Source of the DNA: Methylococcaceae bacterium
GTDB lineage: Bacteria; Pseudomonadota; Gammaproteobacteria; Methylococcales; Methylococcaceae
Assembly: GCA_005792805.1 (NCBI GenBank)
Contig: SXQV01000070.1
Coordinates: forward strand, 1-16,612
Length of the DNA stretch: 16,612 nucleotides
Direction: 5' to 3'
Each line of letters begins with the position of its first letter. Position 1 is the first letter of the stretch. Below are positions 1 through 6,810 of this stretch, piece after piece. Under the pieces are notes generated by a model. That model ran no database searches and was not told the origin of the DNA. It was given only the letters and a program-made list of their open reading frames with translations. The translations under genes and the position numbers were made by a program.

Positions 1-1
1 G

Positions 2-316
2 GAGTCAGACGCGCAATCAAAGCCGCAAATCAAGCCTAAATCAAGGTCGCCAGTAAACGATGGCGTGTCAGTCGAGGGTGATCCGTTAAAGCAGAAAAAG
101 GTGACCGGCTCGGCGGCGGGTGGTGATGCCGAAAAACCGTCCAAATCCCGGGTTCCGGGTGGGGGTCGTTGGATTCCACAAATTACCAAATCACCGATTT
201 CGGATCCTGCCAAAAGCACCGAAATTAAAAAACCAGTGGCTGCGCCGAAACCTGCACCCAAGCCCAAGCCTGCCGAACGTCGTCCCGCTCCATCAAGCAC
301 GCCGGATCTTTTCTGA
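2..316 (+). CDS. 3' end of an unrecognised gene with a Pro/Lys/Ala-rich C-terminal tail (partial)
   Basis: The frame is open from the left edge of the window to the TGA at 314-316, so this is most likely the end of a longer protein and not a small gene starting at the GTG at 65. About 104 codons are visible. The composition is low-complexity and basic: Lys/Pro/Ser-rich stretches, a GGG turn near the middle, then an alternating Pro-Lys-Ala run (PKPAPKPKPAERR), ending in STPDLF. Such tails are disordered and often follow a folded catalytic or DNA/RNA-binding domain that lies outside this window. No domain is recognisable, so no function is assigned. It converges with the sterol reductase gene on the other strand, with a hairpin between them. 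A purely spurious open frame cannot be fully excluded at this length. Confidence 0.5.
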   Translation, partial: ESDAQSKPQIKPKSRSPVNDGVSVEGDPLKQKKVTGSAAGGDAEKPSKSRVPGGGRWIPQITKSPISDPAKSTEIKKPVAAPKPAPKPKPAERRPAPSSTPDLF

Positions 317-364
317 TTCGGCACGTTTGGATGCTCTTTGCGTCGGGTGGATTTTGGGGAATCT

Positions 365-415
365 ATGCAAATAAAGCGGCAAAGCGCGATTTCGCTATAC
401 CGCTTTATTCTGCAT
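365..415. terminator. Hairpin between convergent genes, probable bidirectional terminator
   Basis: A perfect 10-bp inverted repeat, AATAAAGCGG (370-379) and CCGCTTTATT (400-409), encloses a smaller stem AGCG/CGCT. With a one-base bulge (C410) the outer arms extend to ATGCA (365-369) and TGCAT (411-415), giving about 15 paired positions. The stem is A/T-rich outside and G/C-rich inside, and U-rich sequence follows it on both strands, as expected of a bidirectional intrinsic terminator. It sits between the end of the + strand partial gene (316) and the end of the minus-strand reductase gene (509). The rest of 317-508 shows no gene. Confidence 0.6.
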
Positions 416-508
416 CTCTGCGTGAAGAGACCATCAGTCAATTCAGAAACGGGGTGATGTGCCGACTATCCGTTATGCAATGAGCGTGGAAGTGGCTGGG
501 GTTCAGTG

Positions 509-2101
509 CTATTGGCTGGCCTCGCCAGATTTCAGTTTGCGCATCTCCACAGGGGAGATGCGTCCTTTTGACGAAACTTTGTCATAAATTTCACCGAAAG
601 CCTGTTTACAGTAGGGAAGTTTTTCCCTGAGTTGATCATAGGCGGTATGGTCGAACATCTGCCGGAAATCCGCCTCTGACAGGAGTGTCTTGGCATATAG
701 AGCCTGATAACCCTGGTGGTCGATGACGAAACGCTCCAGCAGAGGCAGGGCCATCCGGCCGTCGAAGCCGGGTTTGCGCGGCGTGCCATACGCGCCAATA
801 TCGACATACATTTCGTCCAATTCGCCTTGCGGGCTTTTATAGGGGTGGATCAGGCCGAGATGCTGCGGGTTGTCGAAAATTGCCATCGGTGAGAGCCATA
901 GCGGATACAAGTCAAAGTGGTCATCGAAATATTCAATAGACTTTTTGAGGAGCGGCATCGGCATGAGCATATCCTGCACGACATGATGTTTTTCCCTGAG
1001 CCGGCGTGTGGTCTCGGTCTCAGTGTACTTCAGGAGCTCAATACGCGGTGGTAGCGCCCAGCCCAGAAACCAGCGGAAGATTGGGTGATTGCCAAAGGTG
1101 ATGATTTCTTCCATGGCCCAAAAATAGCTGCGGGTATGCCGGTGCAGGTAGTCTCTGAGAGGGATGTATTCCACCGTGGACTGGTTGTTGAGCAGCAATT
1201 TTTCTACATGCCGGTAAAACCAGGGCTTGTACCAGCGGCCAATTCGGTTGACGATCCCGTCGGGCTTGGTTTCATCCGTGAGCACGCCGGTCATGATGAC
1301 GCCGGTATGCCGACTGTAAACCAAGGCCTCAACGAATTCGTTGTTCTTGAGATCCCGGCACTCCTTGTCGAAGTGGGAGCACAGTTCGTCCAATCCACGT
1401 ACCGGTTGATATTGAACCCGGACATATTTGCGGGCAGGGATGATCTTGAGTTCCGCTGCGACCAGGAAGCCCAGCGTGCCATGACTCCAAGGGATCAAAC
1501 GGAACAGCTCAGCGTTTTCAGTCGCACTGCAGTGGATCAGTTTGCCCTCGGCAGTCACAAGGTCGAAAGATTCGCAGATGTACTGGAAGAGCCCGTATTT
1601 ATGGCTGCTAGTTTCCACGCCGAAACCCATCACCAGGCCGCCGACGGTCAGGTCATCAAGCTCGGGTACCACGGGTAAAATCCATCCTTTGCTGATCAGC
1701 GTTCGGGATATCTGTCCCATGCTGGCCATGGGCTCAACCCGGACCGTTTGCCGTGTCTCGTCGATCTCAAGAATGTCATACATCCCGATCTGGATATTTC
1801 GCCGGGAAAGCTTGTATTTGGGAACCATTTCGCTCATGGCTTGCCAGCCGGATCGTGCCGTACATAGCTGCTGTTGGGCCCCGTCCTTTTTCCACTCTTC
1901 GATTTGCCGAATAACGTCGTTAACTCGCTGTTCATGGTGGGCAGGCGCAGATCGCAGGCGGAACAGGATGTGGTTGCGGACAAACACATAAGCGCTGTAG
2001 ATGCAGGATATGGGTAGAAGAATCAGGGTGGCGAATAGTCCCCGATGATGAGTCAATATGTATTCAAAGAAGTGGCTAGTAGGATTCGTTTTGCTGCTCA
2101 T
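509..2101 (-). CDS. Delta24-sterol reductase (DHCR24-like FAD-dependent oxidoreductase)
   Basis: Predicted to reduce the C-24(25) double bond of the sterol side chain using FAD and NADPH at the membrane. With the ATG at 2099-2101 the protein has 530 residues, against 516 for human DHCR24, and recalled human sequence aligns from end to end. A membrane-anchoring hydrophobic segment lies at about 22-44. It is followed by the SAPxxHEQRV motif (51-60), the FAD-binding (PCMH-type) core with PELDDLTVGGLVMG (146-159) and SSHKYGLFQ (165-173), WSHGTLGFLVAAE (205-217), a YKPWF(Y/F)xHVE motif, an EYIPLR/HRHTRS stretch, HHVVQDML, YxDIGAYG and a final LREKL...YDK. The open frame continues upstream to 2227, but those 42 residues are Pro/Ala/Thr-rich and unlike the family, so the internal Met is preferred. 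It is transcribed divergently from the SDR/Rieske pair, which supports a sterol-biosynthetic role. A related FAD oxidase with another substrate is unlikely, given how specific the motifs are. Confidence 0.9.
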   Translation of the reverse strand: MSSKTNPTSHFFEYILTHHRGLFATLILLPISCIYSAYVFVRNHILFRLRSAPAHHEQRVNDVIRQIEEWKKDGAQQQLCTARSGWQAMSEMVPKYKLSRRNIQIGMYDILEIDETRQTVRVEPMASMGQISRTLISKGWILPVVPELDDLTVGGLVMGFGVETSSHKYGLFQYICESFDLVTAEGKLIHCSATENAELFRLIPWSHGTLGFLVAAELKIIPARKYVRVQYQPVRGLDELCSHFDKECRDLKNNEFVEALVYSRHTGVIMTGVLTDETKPDGIVNRIGRWYKPWFYRHVEKLLLNNQSTVEYIPLRDYLHRHTRSYFWAMEEIITFGNHPIFRWFLGWALPPRIELLKYTETETTRRLREKHHVVQDMLMPMPLLKKSIEYFDDHFDLYPLWLSPMAIFDNPQHLGLIHPYKSPQGELDEMYVDIGAYGTPRKPGFDGRMALPLLERFVIDHQGYQALYAKTLLSEADFRQMFDHTAYDQLREKLPYCKQAFGEIYDKVSSKGRISPVEMRKLKSGEASQ

Positions 2102-2189
2102 GTCGACGTTTTGGACAGGTTCGAAAGTGGCCCGGAATGGGGTGGCGAAACAGGGTTTCGGACGAGCCGTGAGGGTTGCCGGCGGGTGG

Positions 2190-2195
2190 CTTATA
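2190..2195 (-). promoter_or_regulatory. Candidate -10 element for the sterol reductase gene
   Basis: On the minus strand this reads TATAAG, five of six matches to the sigma-70 -10 consensus. It lies about 90 bp upstream of the preferred ATG at 2101. The hexamer 17 bp upstream (TTTCGG) is a poor -35, so the site is tentative. If it is real, the extra upstream codons (2102-2227) would be mostly untranslated leader, which agrees with the preferred start. Confidence 0.3.
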
Positions 2196-2227
2196 GCCGC
2201 TGAACTGACGGTCCGAAAGACTGGCAC

Positions 2228-2237
2228 ATGTTAACAT
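2228..2237. promoter_or_regulatory. Perfect 10-bp palindrome in the divergent intergenic region, possible operator
   Basis: ATGTTAACAT is a perfect palindrome lying 37 bp before the SDR gene start and about 130 bp before the reductase start. It is in the right place to bind a dimeric regulator acting on both transcription units, but no regulator gene is visible nearby and the site is short enough to be chance. Confidence 0.25.
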
Positions 2238-2273
2238 TGCCCGATTGTGCGGCAACTTTCTGAACTTCCTATC

Positions 2274-3287
2274 ATGAGTATTGGAAAAACCCTGGTGACT
2301 GGGGCGACGGGTCATCTGGGAGCGAATCTGGTTAGGCGGCTCATTGCCGATGGTGAAGAGGTTCGGGTACTCATCCGGCCTGGCCGGGACAATGGTTCGA
2401 TGGACGGACTGGATGTCGAACGGGTCTTTGGTGACCTTCGCCACGCCAAGGAGGTCTCCAGTGCGGTTGCGGGGTGTCGCCGGGTGTATCACTGCGCGGC
2501 GCTGGTCTCCACCATTGAGGGTGATGCGGTACACAAGCGAGAGGTCTTCGATACCAACGTTCGGGGCACCCTGAATGTTCTGAGTGCCTCCGCCGAACAG
2601 GCTGTGGACAAGGTTGTGGTCTCAGGGTCGCTGAGCGCGACTGGCTACGAAGATGGCGAGCCAAGCCATGAGGAGATGCCCTTTTACCCCTTCGACCGGC
2701 ACTTGCCCTACGGCTTTACCAAGCACTTGGTCGAGCATCATTGTCTTCGCGCCCATGCCGATGGGCTGAACGTCGTGGTGGCTACATCCTGTGCCATTCT
2801 TGGCCCCCATGACTATGTGCCTTCCCGCATCGGGCGAGTGTTGATCGATTATGCCCATGGCCAGTTAAGAGCCTACATTCCCGGCGGGTTCGAATTTGTC
2901 TCGACCCATGATATTGCCGAGGGCCATGTACTCGCGATGAAAAAGGGACGTTCCGGCCAGAAGTACATCATCAGTACGGCCTACTCGACGGTGGATGATC
3001 TGCTCGATATGTTTGGCGAGGTGACGGGCAGGCCAAAGCCCCGTTTGCGCCTGCCTGCACCGGTCATGGCGGCGATCGCGGAGGTGGCCGATAAGACCTG
3101 GTTTCGCGCATTTCCCAATAAACCGCGCCGTTTCACCCCTGCGGCGGTACGTCTGCTCAGCATGCATCGTCGGGTCGATCACCGCAAGGCAAATGAAGAA
3201 CTGGGCTTTCAGCCCACGCCGCTCAAGAATGCCGTGCAGGCCGCCTATGATGATTTTGTCCGTCGAGGCGTGATCAGGCCCCGCTGA
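2274..3287 (+). CDS. sdmB: NAD(P)-dependent sterol 3-beta-dehydrogenase/C-4 decarboxylase-like extended SDR (SdmB candidate)
   Basis: A 337-residue extended short-chain dehydrogenase of the 3-beta-hydroxysteroid dehydrogenase / NAD-dependent epimerase superfamily. The Rossmann motif TGATGHLG (residues 9-16) binds the dinucleotide; VYHCAALVS (71-79) is the usual second motif; the catalytic pair is Y146-x3-K150 (YGFTK) with a serine in the VSGSLSATG stretch (116-124). In bacterial C-4 demethylation as described for Methylococcus, a Rieske oxygenase (SdmA) oxidises a C-4 methyl to the acid, and the SDR partner SdmB oxidises the 3-hydroxyl and drives decarboxylation to a 3-ketosterol. Here the Rieske gene follows 57 bp downstream, and a sterol reductase lies divergently upstream. 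The ATG at 2274 is chosen over the GTG at 2247 because it puts the glycine motif at the usual distance from the N-terminus; neither start has a clear ribosome binding site. Sterol specificity is inferred from context; the fold is certain. Confidence 0.75.
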   Translation: MSIGKTLVTGATGHLGANLVRRLIADGEEVRVLIRPGRDNGSMDGLDVERVFGDLRHAKEVSSAVAGCRRVYHCAALVSTIEGDAVHKREVFDTNVRGTLNVLSASAEQAVDKVVVSGSLSATGYEDGEPSHEEMPFYPFDRHLPYGFTKHLVEHHCLRAHADGLNVVVATSCAILGPHDYVPSRIGRVLIDYAHGQLRAYIPGGFEFVSTHDIAEGHVLAMKKGRSGQKYIISTAYSTVDDLLDMFGEVTGRPKPRLRLPAPVMAAIAEVADKTWFRAFPNKPRRFTPAAVRLLSMHRRVDHRKANEELGFQPTPLKNAVQAAYDDFVRRGVIRPR

Positions 3288-3331
3288 TTTGCCGGTCTTC
3301 CACTGCACCTTGCCCCGTTTTTTCTAGCCTC

Positions 3332-3335
3332 GGAG
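3332..3335 (+). promoter_or_regulatory. Ribosome binding site of the Rieske oxygenase gene
   Basis: GGAG lies 9 bases upstream of the ATG at 3345. It fixes this start and suggests separate efficient initiation inside a bicistronic message with the SDR gene. A T-run at 3319-3324 precedes it but has no adjacent strong hairpin, so it is not called a terminator. Confidence 0.6.
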
Positions 3336-3344
3336 AATTCCGCC

Positions 3345-4463
3345 ATGAGCGATGTCCAGAACGACACCGTCCCCTCCATCCCGCCTTCCTTCAGTGCAGC
3401 CAAAAATGCCCGGCAGAAAGCGCGTGCTTCGGGTATGGATCCAGATCGCTGGTATGCCGTCGAATATGACAGTGCCATAAAAAAGGGCCAGGTAAAGGAG
3501 GTGACTTTCTGGAACCTCTCCATCGCCGTCTACCGGGGTGAGGATGGTGAGTTGGCGGCGGTTCAGAACCGCTGCCCGCACCGGCATCTCAAGCTGACCC
3601 ATGGGGCCGTGGAGAAATGCCAGCTGCGTTGCGCTTATCACGGTTGGTCATTTGATCGGAACGGATGGCTGACGGATTATTCCCACGATAGCTTTGGCAA
3701 ATCGTTGATCAAGCACCAGCTGCGAACGTATCCCCTGCAGGTTCGCTATGGTTTGATCTGGCTCTTTCCCGGCGACCCCGGCAAAGCTGATGAGCAGAAA
3801 GTGCCTGAAATTCCCGAGCTCATAGGGGATAAGCCTTGGGCTGGATTCACCGTGGATTACACGTGGAAAACCCACCACTCCATGGTGATCGACAATATTT
3901 GTGATTTCGCACACGCGTTTTTGCATCGCAAGTATCAGCCGTTTGTTGATGCCAAGCTCACCCATTACGAGTCCGACCATAACCGGGTGTACCTGACGTA
4001 TGACACTTACATGGCCGAGGGCAAGATTTCCCGGTTTTTTGTGAACCGTAAGCGGGTCAATACTCGCTCGATCGAAATCTGTTACGAATATCCCTACCAG
4101 TGGTCGAACACGGGTGACAGCATCAAACACTGGTGTTTCCTGTTGCCCATCGATGAAAAAACCACGCGCGTCTTTTTCGTCTTTTACTTCGATAGCGTCA
4201 AAATCCCGCTGCTAGCCATGAACGCCCCCAAATGGCTGACACAACTCGTGCTGGATGCTTCTGTGCCGCTGCTGTTCAAGCCTTTATTGGCCGAGGATGG
4301 GATTGCGCTGGAGGCAGAGCAGTTGGGTTACGACACGCACTGGGATGCGGCACCCATTGAGCTGAACCCGGTCGTCCCATTACTTCAGAAACTCACCGCA
4401 CAACAATGGCAAAGTTATCTTGATCGAGCTCAAGCGGCACCCATCCGGGTGACGAGACAATAG
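3345..4463 (+). CDS. sdmA: Rieske [2Fe-2S] non-haem iron oxygenase, sterol C-4 demethylase type (SdmA candidate)
   Basis: A 372-residue oxygenase with an N-terminal Rieske domain and a C-terminal mononuclear-iron domain. The cluster ligands are visible as C77-x-H79 and C96-x2-H99 (CPHRH ... CAYHGW). The iron site is N184-x2-D187-x2-H190-x3-H194, with D187 as the inter-subunit bridging acid and D318 in AEDGIALEAEQ as the likely third iron ligand, so the enzyme looks catalytically complete. Beside an SDR and a delta24-sterol reductase the best assignment is the bacterial SdmA role: successive oxidation of a sterol C-4 methyl group before decarboxylation by the SDR partner. Relatives to keep in mind are the animal cholesterol 7-desaturases (DAF-36/Neverland) and the 3-ketosteroid 9-alpha-hydroxylase KshA, which share this architecture. 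No ferredoxin or reductase gene is present nearby, so electrons must come from a partner encoded elsewhere. Function is by context; family is certain. Confidence 0.8.
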   Translation: MSDVQNDTVPSIPPSFSAAKNARQKARASGMDPDRWYAVEYDSAIKKGQVKEVTFWNLSIAVYRGEDGELAAVQNRCPHRHLKLTHGAVEKCQLRCAYHGWSFDRNGWLTDYSHDSFGKSLIKHQLRTYPLQVRYGLIWLFPGDPGKADEQKVPEIPELIGDKPWAGFTVDYTWKTHHSMVIDNICDFAHAFLHRKYQPFVDAKLTHYESDHNRVYLTYDTYMAEGKISRFFVNRKRVNTRSIEICYEYPYQWSNTGDSIKHWCFLLPIDEKTTRVFFVFYFDSVKIPLLAMNAPKWLTQLVLDASVPLLFKPLLAEDGIALEAEQLGYDTHWDAAPIELNPVVPLLQKLTAQQWQSYLDRAQAAPIRVTRQ

Positions 4464-4504
4464 ATCGCGAGTTAAAACTGGGCGGATTTACTCATTGCAG
4501 ATTA

Positions 4505-4537
4505 TTGTGGTAGCTGTTAGTGTGAAGCCACAATTTT
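4505..4537 (+). terminator. Weak candidate terminator after the sterol genes
   Basis: TTGTGG (4505-4510) and CCACAA (4528-4533) form a 6-bp stem with a 17-base loop, followed directly by TTTT. The long loop and short T-run make it a weak or leaky terminator at best. It separates the Rieske gene from the beta-helix gene starting at 4550. Confidence 0.35.
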
Positions 4538-4549
4538 CTGGACTCTGCC

Positions 4550-6688
4550 ATGGCGATTAGACAGAAGCACATCAAAGCAAGATCATGGGGGCTCGGCCTG
4601 CTGATCAGCTTGGCCGCCTCCAATGCTTACTGCCTAACCACAAATTTCTGGGTTTCCCCACAAGGCGATGATGCCGCCACCGGCAGCGCCAGCCAGCCTT
4701 TCAGGACACTGCAACGTGCCCGTGACGCGGTGAGAGCGGTCAATTCAAGGCAGCAAAATGACATTGCCGTCACCCTGAGGGGCGGGACGTATCCCGCTCA
4801 GCCAACGCTGAGCCTGAGTGCCCAGGATTCCGGTCGACACGGACATGACATTGTTTATCGAGCGGCACCAGGCGAAAATCCCGTCATCTCCGGTGGTATC
4901 CAGGTGAAGGGCTGGGAGCTTCATGACCAAAACCTGGGAATTTACCGGGCTCATGTCGGCCATGTGAAGTCCCGGCAACTCTACGTCAACGGCCAGCGAG
5001 CGACCCGAGCCCAGACCACTCCCTATCCTGCCGGCTTCCGTCCCGGTTTTTTCTGGCTGGGCGGAGTTGGCGATCCGGTCGGCATCGAATTCATTCCGGC
5101 ACCCTGGCTGAATCCGGTCAACTGGTATGATCCCGCCACCTGGAGTCAGGCACCGGCCAATCCCCGTCAGATTGAGGCGGTGATTCAGACACAGTGGAAA
5201 ATGATGCGGGTGCCGGTCGAGTCCATCACGCCGTATCCCCAGTACACGCCCGATCCTGTCTTTCAGCCCACGGTACACACCGGGTTGATCAAAATGCGCG
5301 AACCGGCCTGGACCAATGCGAACGTATTTGTCGGGCCGGACGGTCAACCCGGTGTCTGGAGTTTCTGGCAGGTGACGCGTTTCGAGAATGCCTACCCGTT
5401 TCTGGATGAACCCGGCGAATGGTATCTCGATGAAGTCAGAGGCGACCTCTACTACATTCCCCGGGAAAATCTTGAGACCGCCGAGGTCGTGCTTCCCGTG
5501 CAGGAGTGGCTGGTCGAGGGACAGGGCAGTCTGGAAGCACCGCTGGAGCATGTCCGCTTTGAAGGCCTGACCTTCGCCTACGCCACCTGGCTCGGCCCCA
5601 GTTCGGACGATGGCTATGTCGCCGACCAGAGCGGCTTCCATCTGACTGGCTATGGTCACGCGACCAATGTGACCGGACACGACCCCAACGATACCCGGAC
5701 ACCGGGCAACGTGTCCTTTCGGTATGCCCGGAACATTGTCTTTCGCGGTAACACCTTCGAACATCTGGGAGCGGTCGGGCTCGATTTCGGCACTGGCAGT
5801 CAGAAAAACCGCATCACCGGCAACCGGTTCATCGATATCTCTTCAGCCGCCGTACAATTGGGCGGAGTGGAGACGGTGGATCACCACCCCCAGTACCCGC
5901 AACAGGAAACCCGGCACAACCGGATTATCAACAATCTGATTCGTCAGGCAGGACGTGAATACACCGATACGGCCGGGATTTATATCGGATTTACGCATCA
6001 CACCCGGGTCAGCCACAACACCATCAGCGATGTTCCCTGGTCGGGTATAGCCATTGGCTGGGGCTGGGGATTGTTCGATGATCCGAGTTTCCCCGGGGTT
6101 CCGGGAGCGGTCCCTGGCCAATGGGGTAATTGGGATACCCCGAGCACCAATCATGACAACCGGATTGTCCGCAACCGGATCGACAGTTTCCTCAACGTCT
6201 CCTGGGATGGGGGTGCCATTTATACCAATGGCTTCCAGGGTACCTCCTATGCGCATGGATTGCTGATCGAAGGCAATGTGGCCAGCCACAAACAGGCCAG
6301 TGGCGGCGGCAATACCTGGTATACCGATGCGGCCAGCCGCTACATTACCCTGCGAAAAAACGTGTCGCTGGATAACCCACAGGGCGAAATGTACTTTGGT
6401 CCATCACCCAACCCGATAGATCCACTCCCTTACAGCGGTATACCCAGCCTGGTCAACGGCACCGCGTACGGCGGGGATTTTGGCGGTTGCCGAACCTATG
6501 GCGATATCCGCTATCAGGGCAACTATGCGTGGTATCTGACGCCGTTCTTCTTTTACAACTTTTGTCCGGTGTATACGGACGCAGCAGGGGCTCATCCGGT
6601 TAATCAGACGCTCAAAGGTAATCGGATAATCAAATCGGCGACCGAAGCGCCCAAGAATCTAATTAAACGGGCAGGGTATGGCGGCTGA
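4550..6688 (+). CDS. Secreted right-handed parallel beta-helix repeat protein, possible glycan-active enzyme
   Basis: A 712-residue exported protein. A signal peptide is visible: basic start (RQKHIKAR), hydrophobic core (WGLGLLISLAAS) and likely cleavage near residues 25-28 (NAYC-L). The Cys there does not sit in a normal lipobox, so signal peptidase I is favoured. The mature start FWVSPQGDDAATGSASQPFRTLQRARDAVR is the hallmark opening of secreted beta-helix proteins (pectin-lyase-like fold). From about residue 380 it shows the repeated N-x-I/F turn pattern (NIVFRGNTFEHLG, NRITGNRFIDIS, NRIINNLIRQAG, TRVSHNTISDV, NRIVRNRIDSF) of helix coils. The middle (130-330) carries a non-helical insertion rich in Trp/Pro/Tyr. 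Proteins of this layout include polysaccharide lyases and glycoside hydrolases such as GH141, but no catalytic residues can be named, so the substrate is unknown. Probably transcribed independently of the sterol genes and ended by the terminator at 6732. Confidence 0.75.
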   Translation: MAIRQKHIKARSWGLGLLISLAASNAYCLTTNFWVSPQGDDAATGSASQPFRTLQRARDAVRAVNSRQQNDIAVTLRGGTYPAQPTLSLSAQDSGRHGHDIVYRAAPGENPVISGGIQVKGWELHDQNLGIYRAHVGHVKSRQLYVNGQRATRAQTTPYPAGFRPGFFWLGGVGDPVGIEFIPAPWLNPVNWYDPATWSQAPANPRQIEAVIQTQWKMMRVPVESITPYPQYTPDPVFQPTVHTGLIKMREPAWTNANVFVGPDGQPGVWSFWQVTRFENAYPFLDEPGEWYLDEVRGDLYYIPRENLETAEVVLPVQEWLVEGQGSLEAPLEHVRFEGLTFAYATWLGPSSDDGYVADQSGFHLTGYGHATNVTGHDPNDTRTPGNVSFRYARNIVFRGNTFEHLGAVGLDFGTGSQKNRITGNRFIDISSAAVQLGGVETVDHHPQYPQQETRHNRIINNLIRQAGREYTDTAGIYIGFTHHTRVSHNTISDVPWSGIAIGWGWGLFDDPSFPGVPGAVPGQWGNWDTPSTNHDNRIVRNRIDSFLNVSWDGGAIYTNGFQGTSYAHGLLIEGNVASHKQASGGGNTWYTDAASRYITLRKNVSLDNPQGEMYFGPSPNPIDPLPYSGIPSLVNGTAYGGDFGGCRTYGDIRYQGNYAWYLTPFFFYNFCPVYTDAAGAHPVNQTLKGNRIIKSATEAPKNLIKRAGYGG

Positions 6689-6719
6689 GTTATTATATAA
6701 ATAGAGGATGGTCTTGATT

Positions 6720-6734
6720 ATTGTTAGCAACAAT
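6720..6734. repeat. Short perfect inverted repeat overlapping the terminator arm
   Basis: ATTGTT and AACAAT are separated by AGC and form a perfect 6-bp inverted repeat. Its right end (AAT) overlaps the left arm of the terminator hairpin starting at 6732, so the two structures compete in RNA. It may be a regulator site for the downstream surface-protein gene or chance in AT-rich sequence. Confidence 0.3.
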
Positions 6735-6766
6735 TCCTCGGAATATCCGAGGAATTTCGAGTTTTT
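6732..6766 (+). terminator. Rho-independent terminator of the beta-helix gene
   Basis: AATTCCTCGG (6732-6741) and CCGAGGAATT (6747-6756) form a perfect 10-bp stem with a five-base AATAT loop. They are followed by T, CGAG and a five-T run (6762-6766). It lies 43 bp after the stop of the beta-helix gene and uncouples it from the next gene. Confidence 0.75.
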
Positions 6767-6801
6767 GATAATGGTAAAGAGTGTGCGTCTTTAAATTAAT
6801 T

Positions 6802-6806
6802 GGTGA
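6802..6806 (+). promoter_or_regulatory. Ribosome binding site deciding the start of the large surface protein
   Basis: GGTGA lies 4 bases before the ATG at 6811. It supports that ATG over the GTG at 6781, which would add ten residues in front of an already long signal-peptide n-region. A GATAAT hexamer at 6767-6772 resembles a -10 box but has no good -35. Confidence 0.45.
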
Positions 6807-6810
6807 TAAT

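Noticed and set aside
1085..1678. 197-codon + strand open frame inside the reductase gene
   Set aside because: It lies entirely antisense to a gene with clear family motifs and has no recognisable protein features; treated as a shadow.
2102..2227. N-terminal 42-residue extension of the DHCR24-like frame
   Set aside because: The extension is Pro/Ala/Thr-rich, unlike the family, and the internal Met at 2101 matches the family N-terminus at the membrane anchor; it covers the likely promoter region.
3319..3324. T-run between the SDR and Rieske genes as a terminator
   Set aside because: The nearest stem (ATCAG/CTGAT at the SDR stop) is only 5 bp and is separated from the T-run by about 30 bases, so the genes are taken as co-transcribed.
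4745..5764. 339-codon minus-strand open frame opposite the beta-helix gene
   Set aside because: Antisense to a gene with a signal peptide and repeat pattern; its Gly/Arg/His-rich translation looks like the complement of GC-rich coding sequence.
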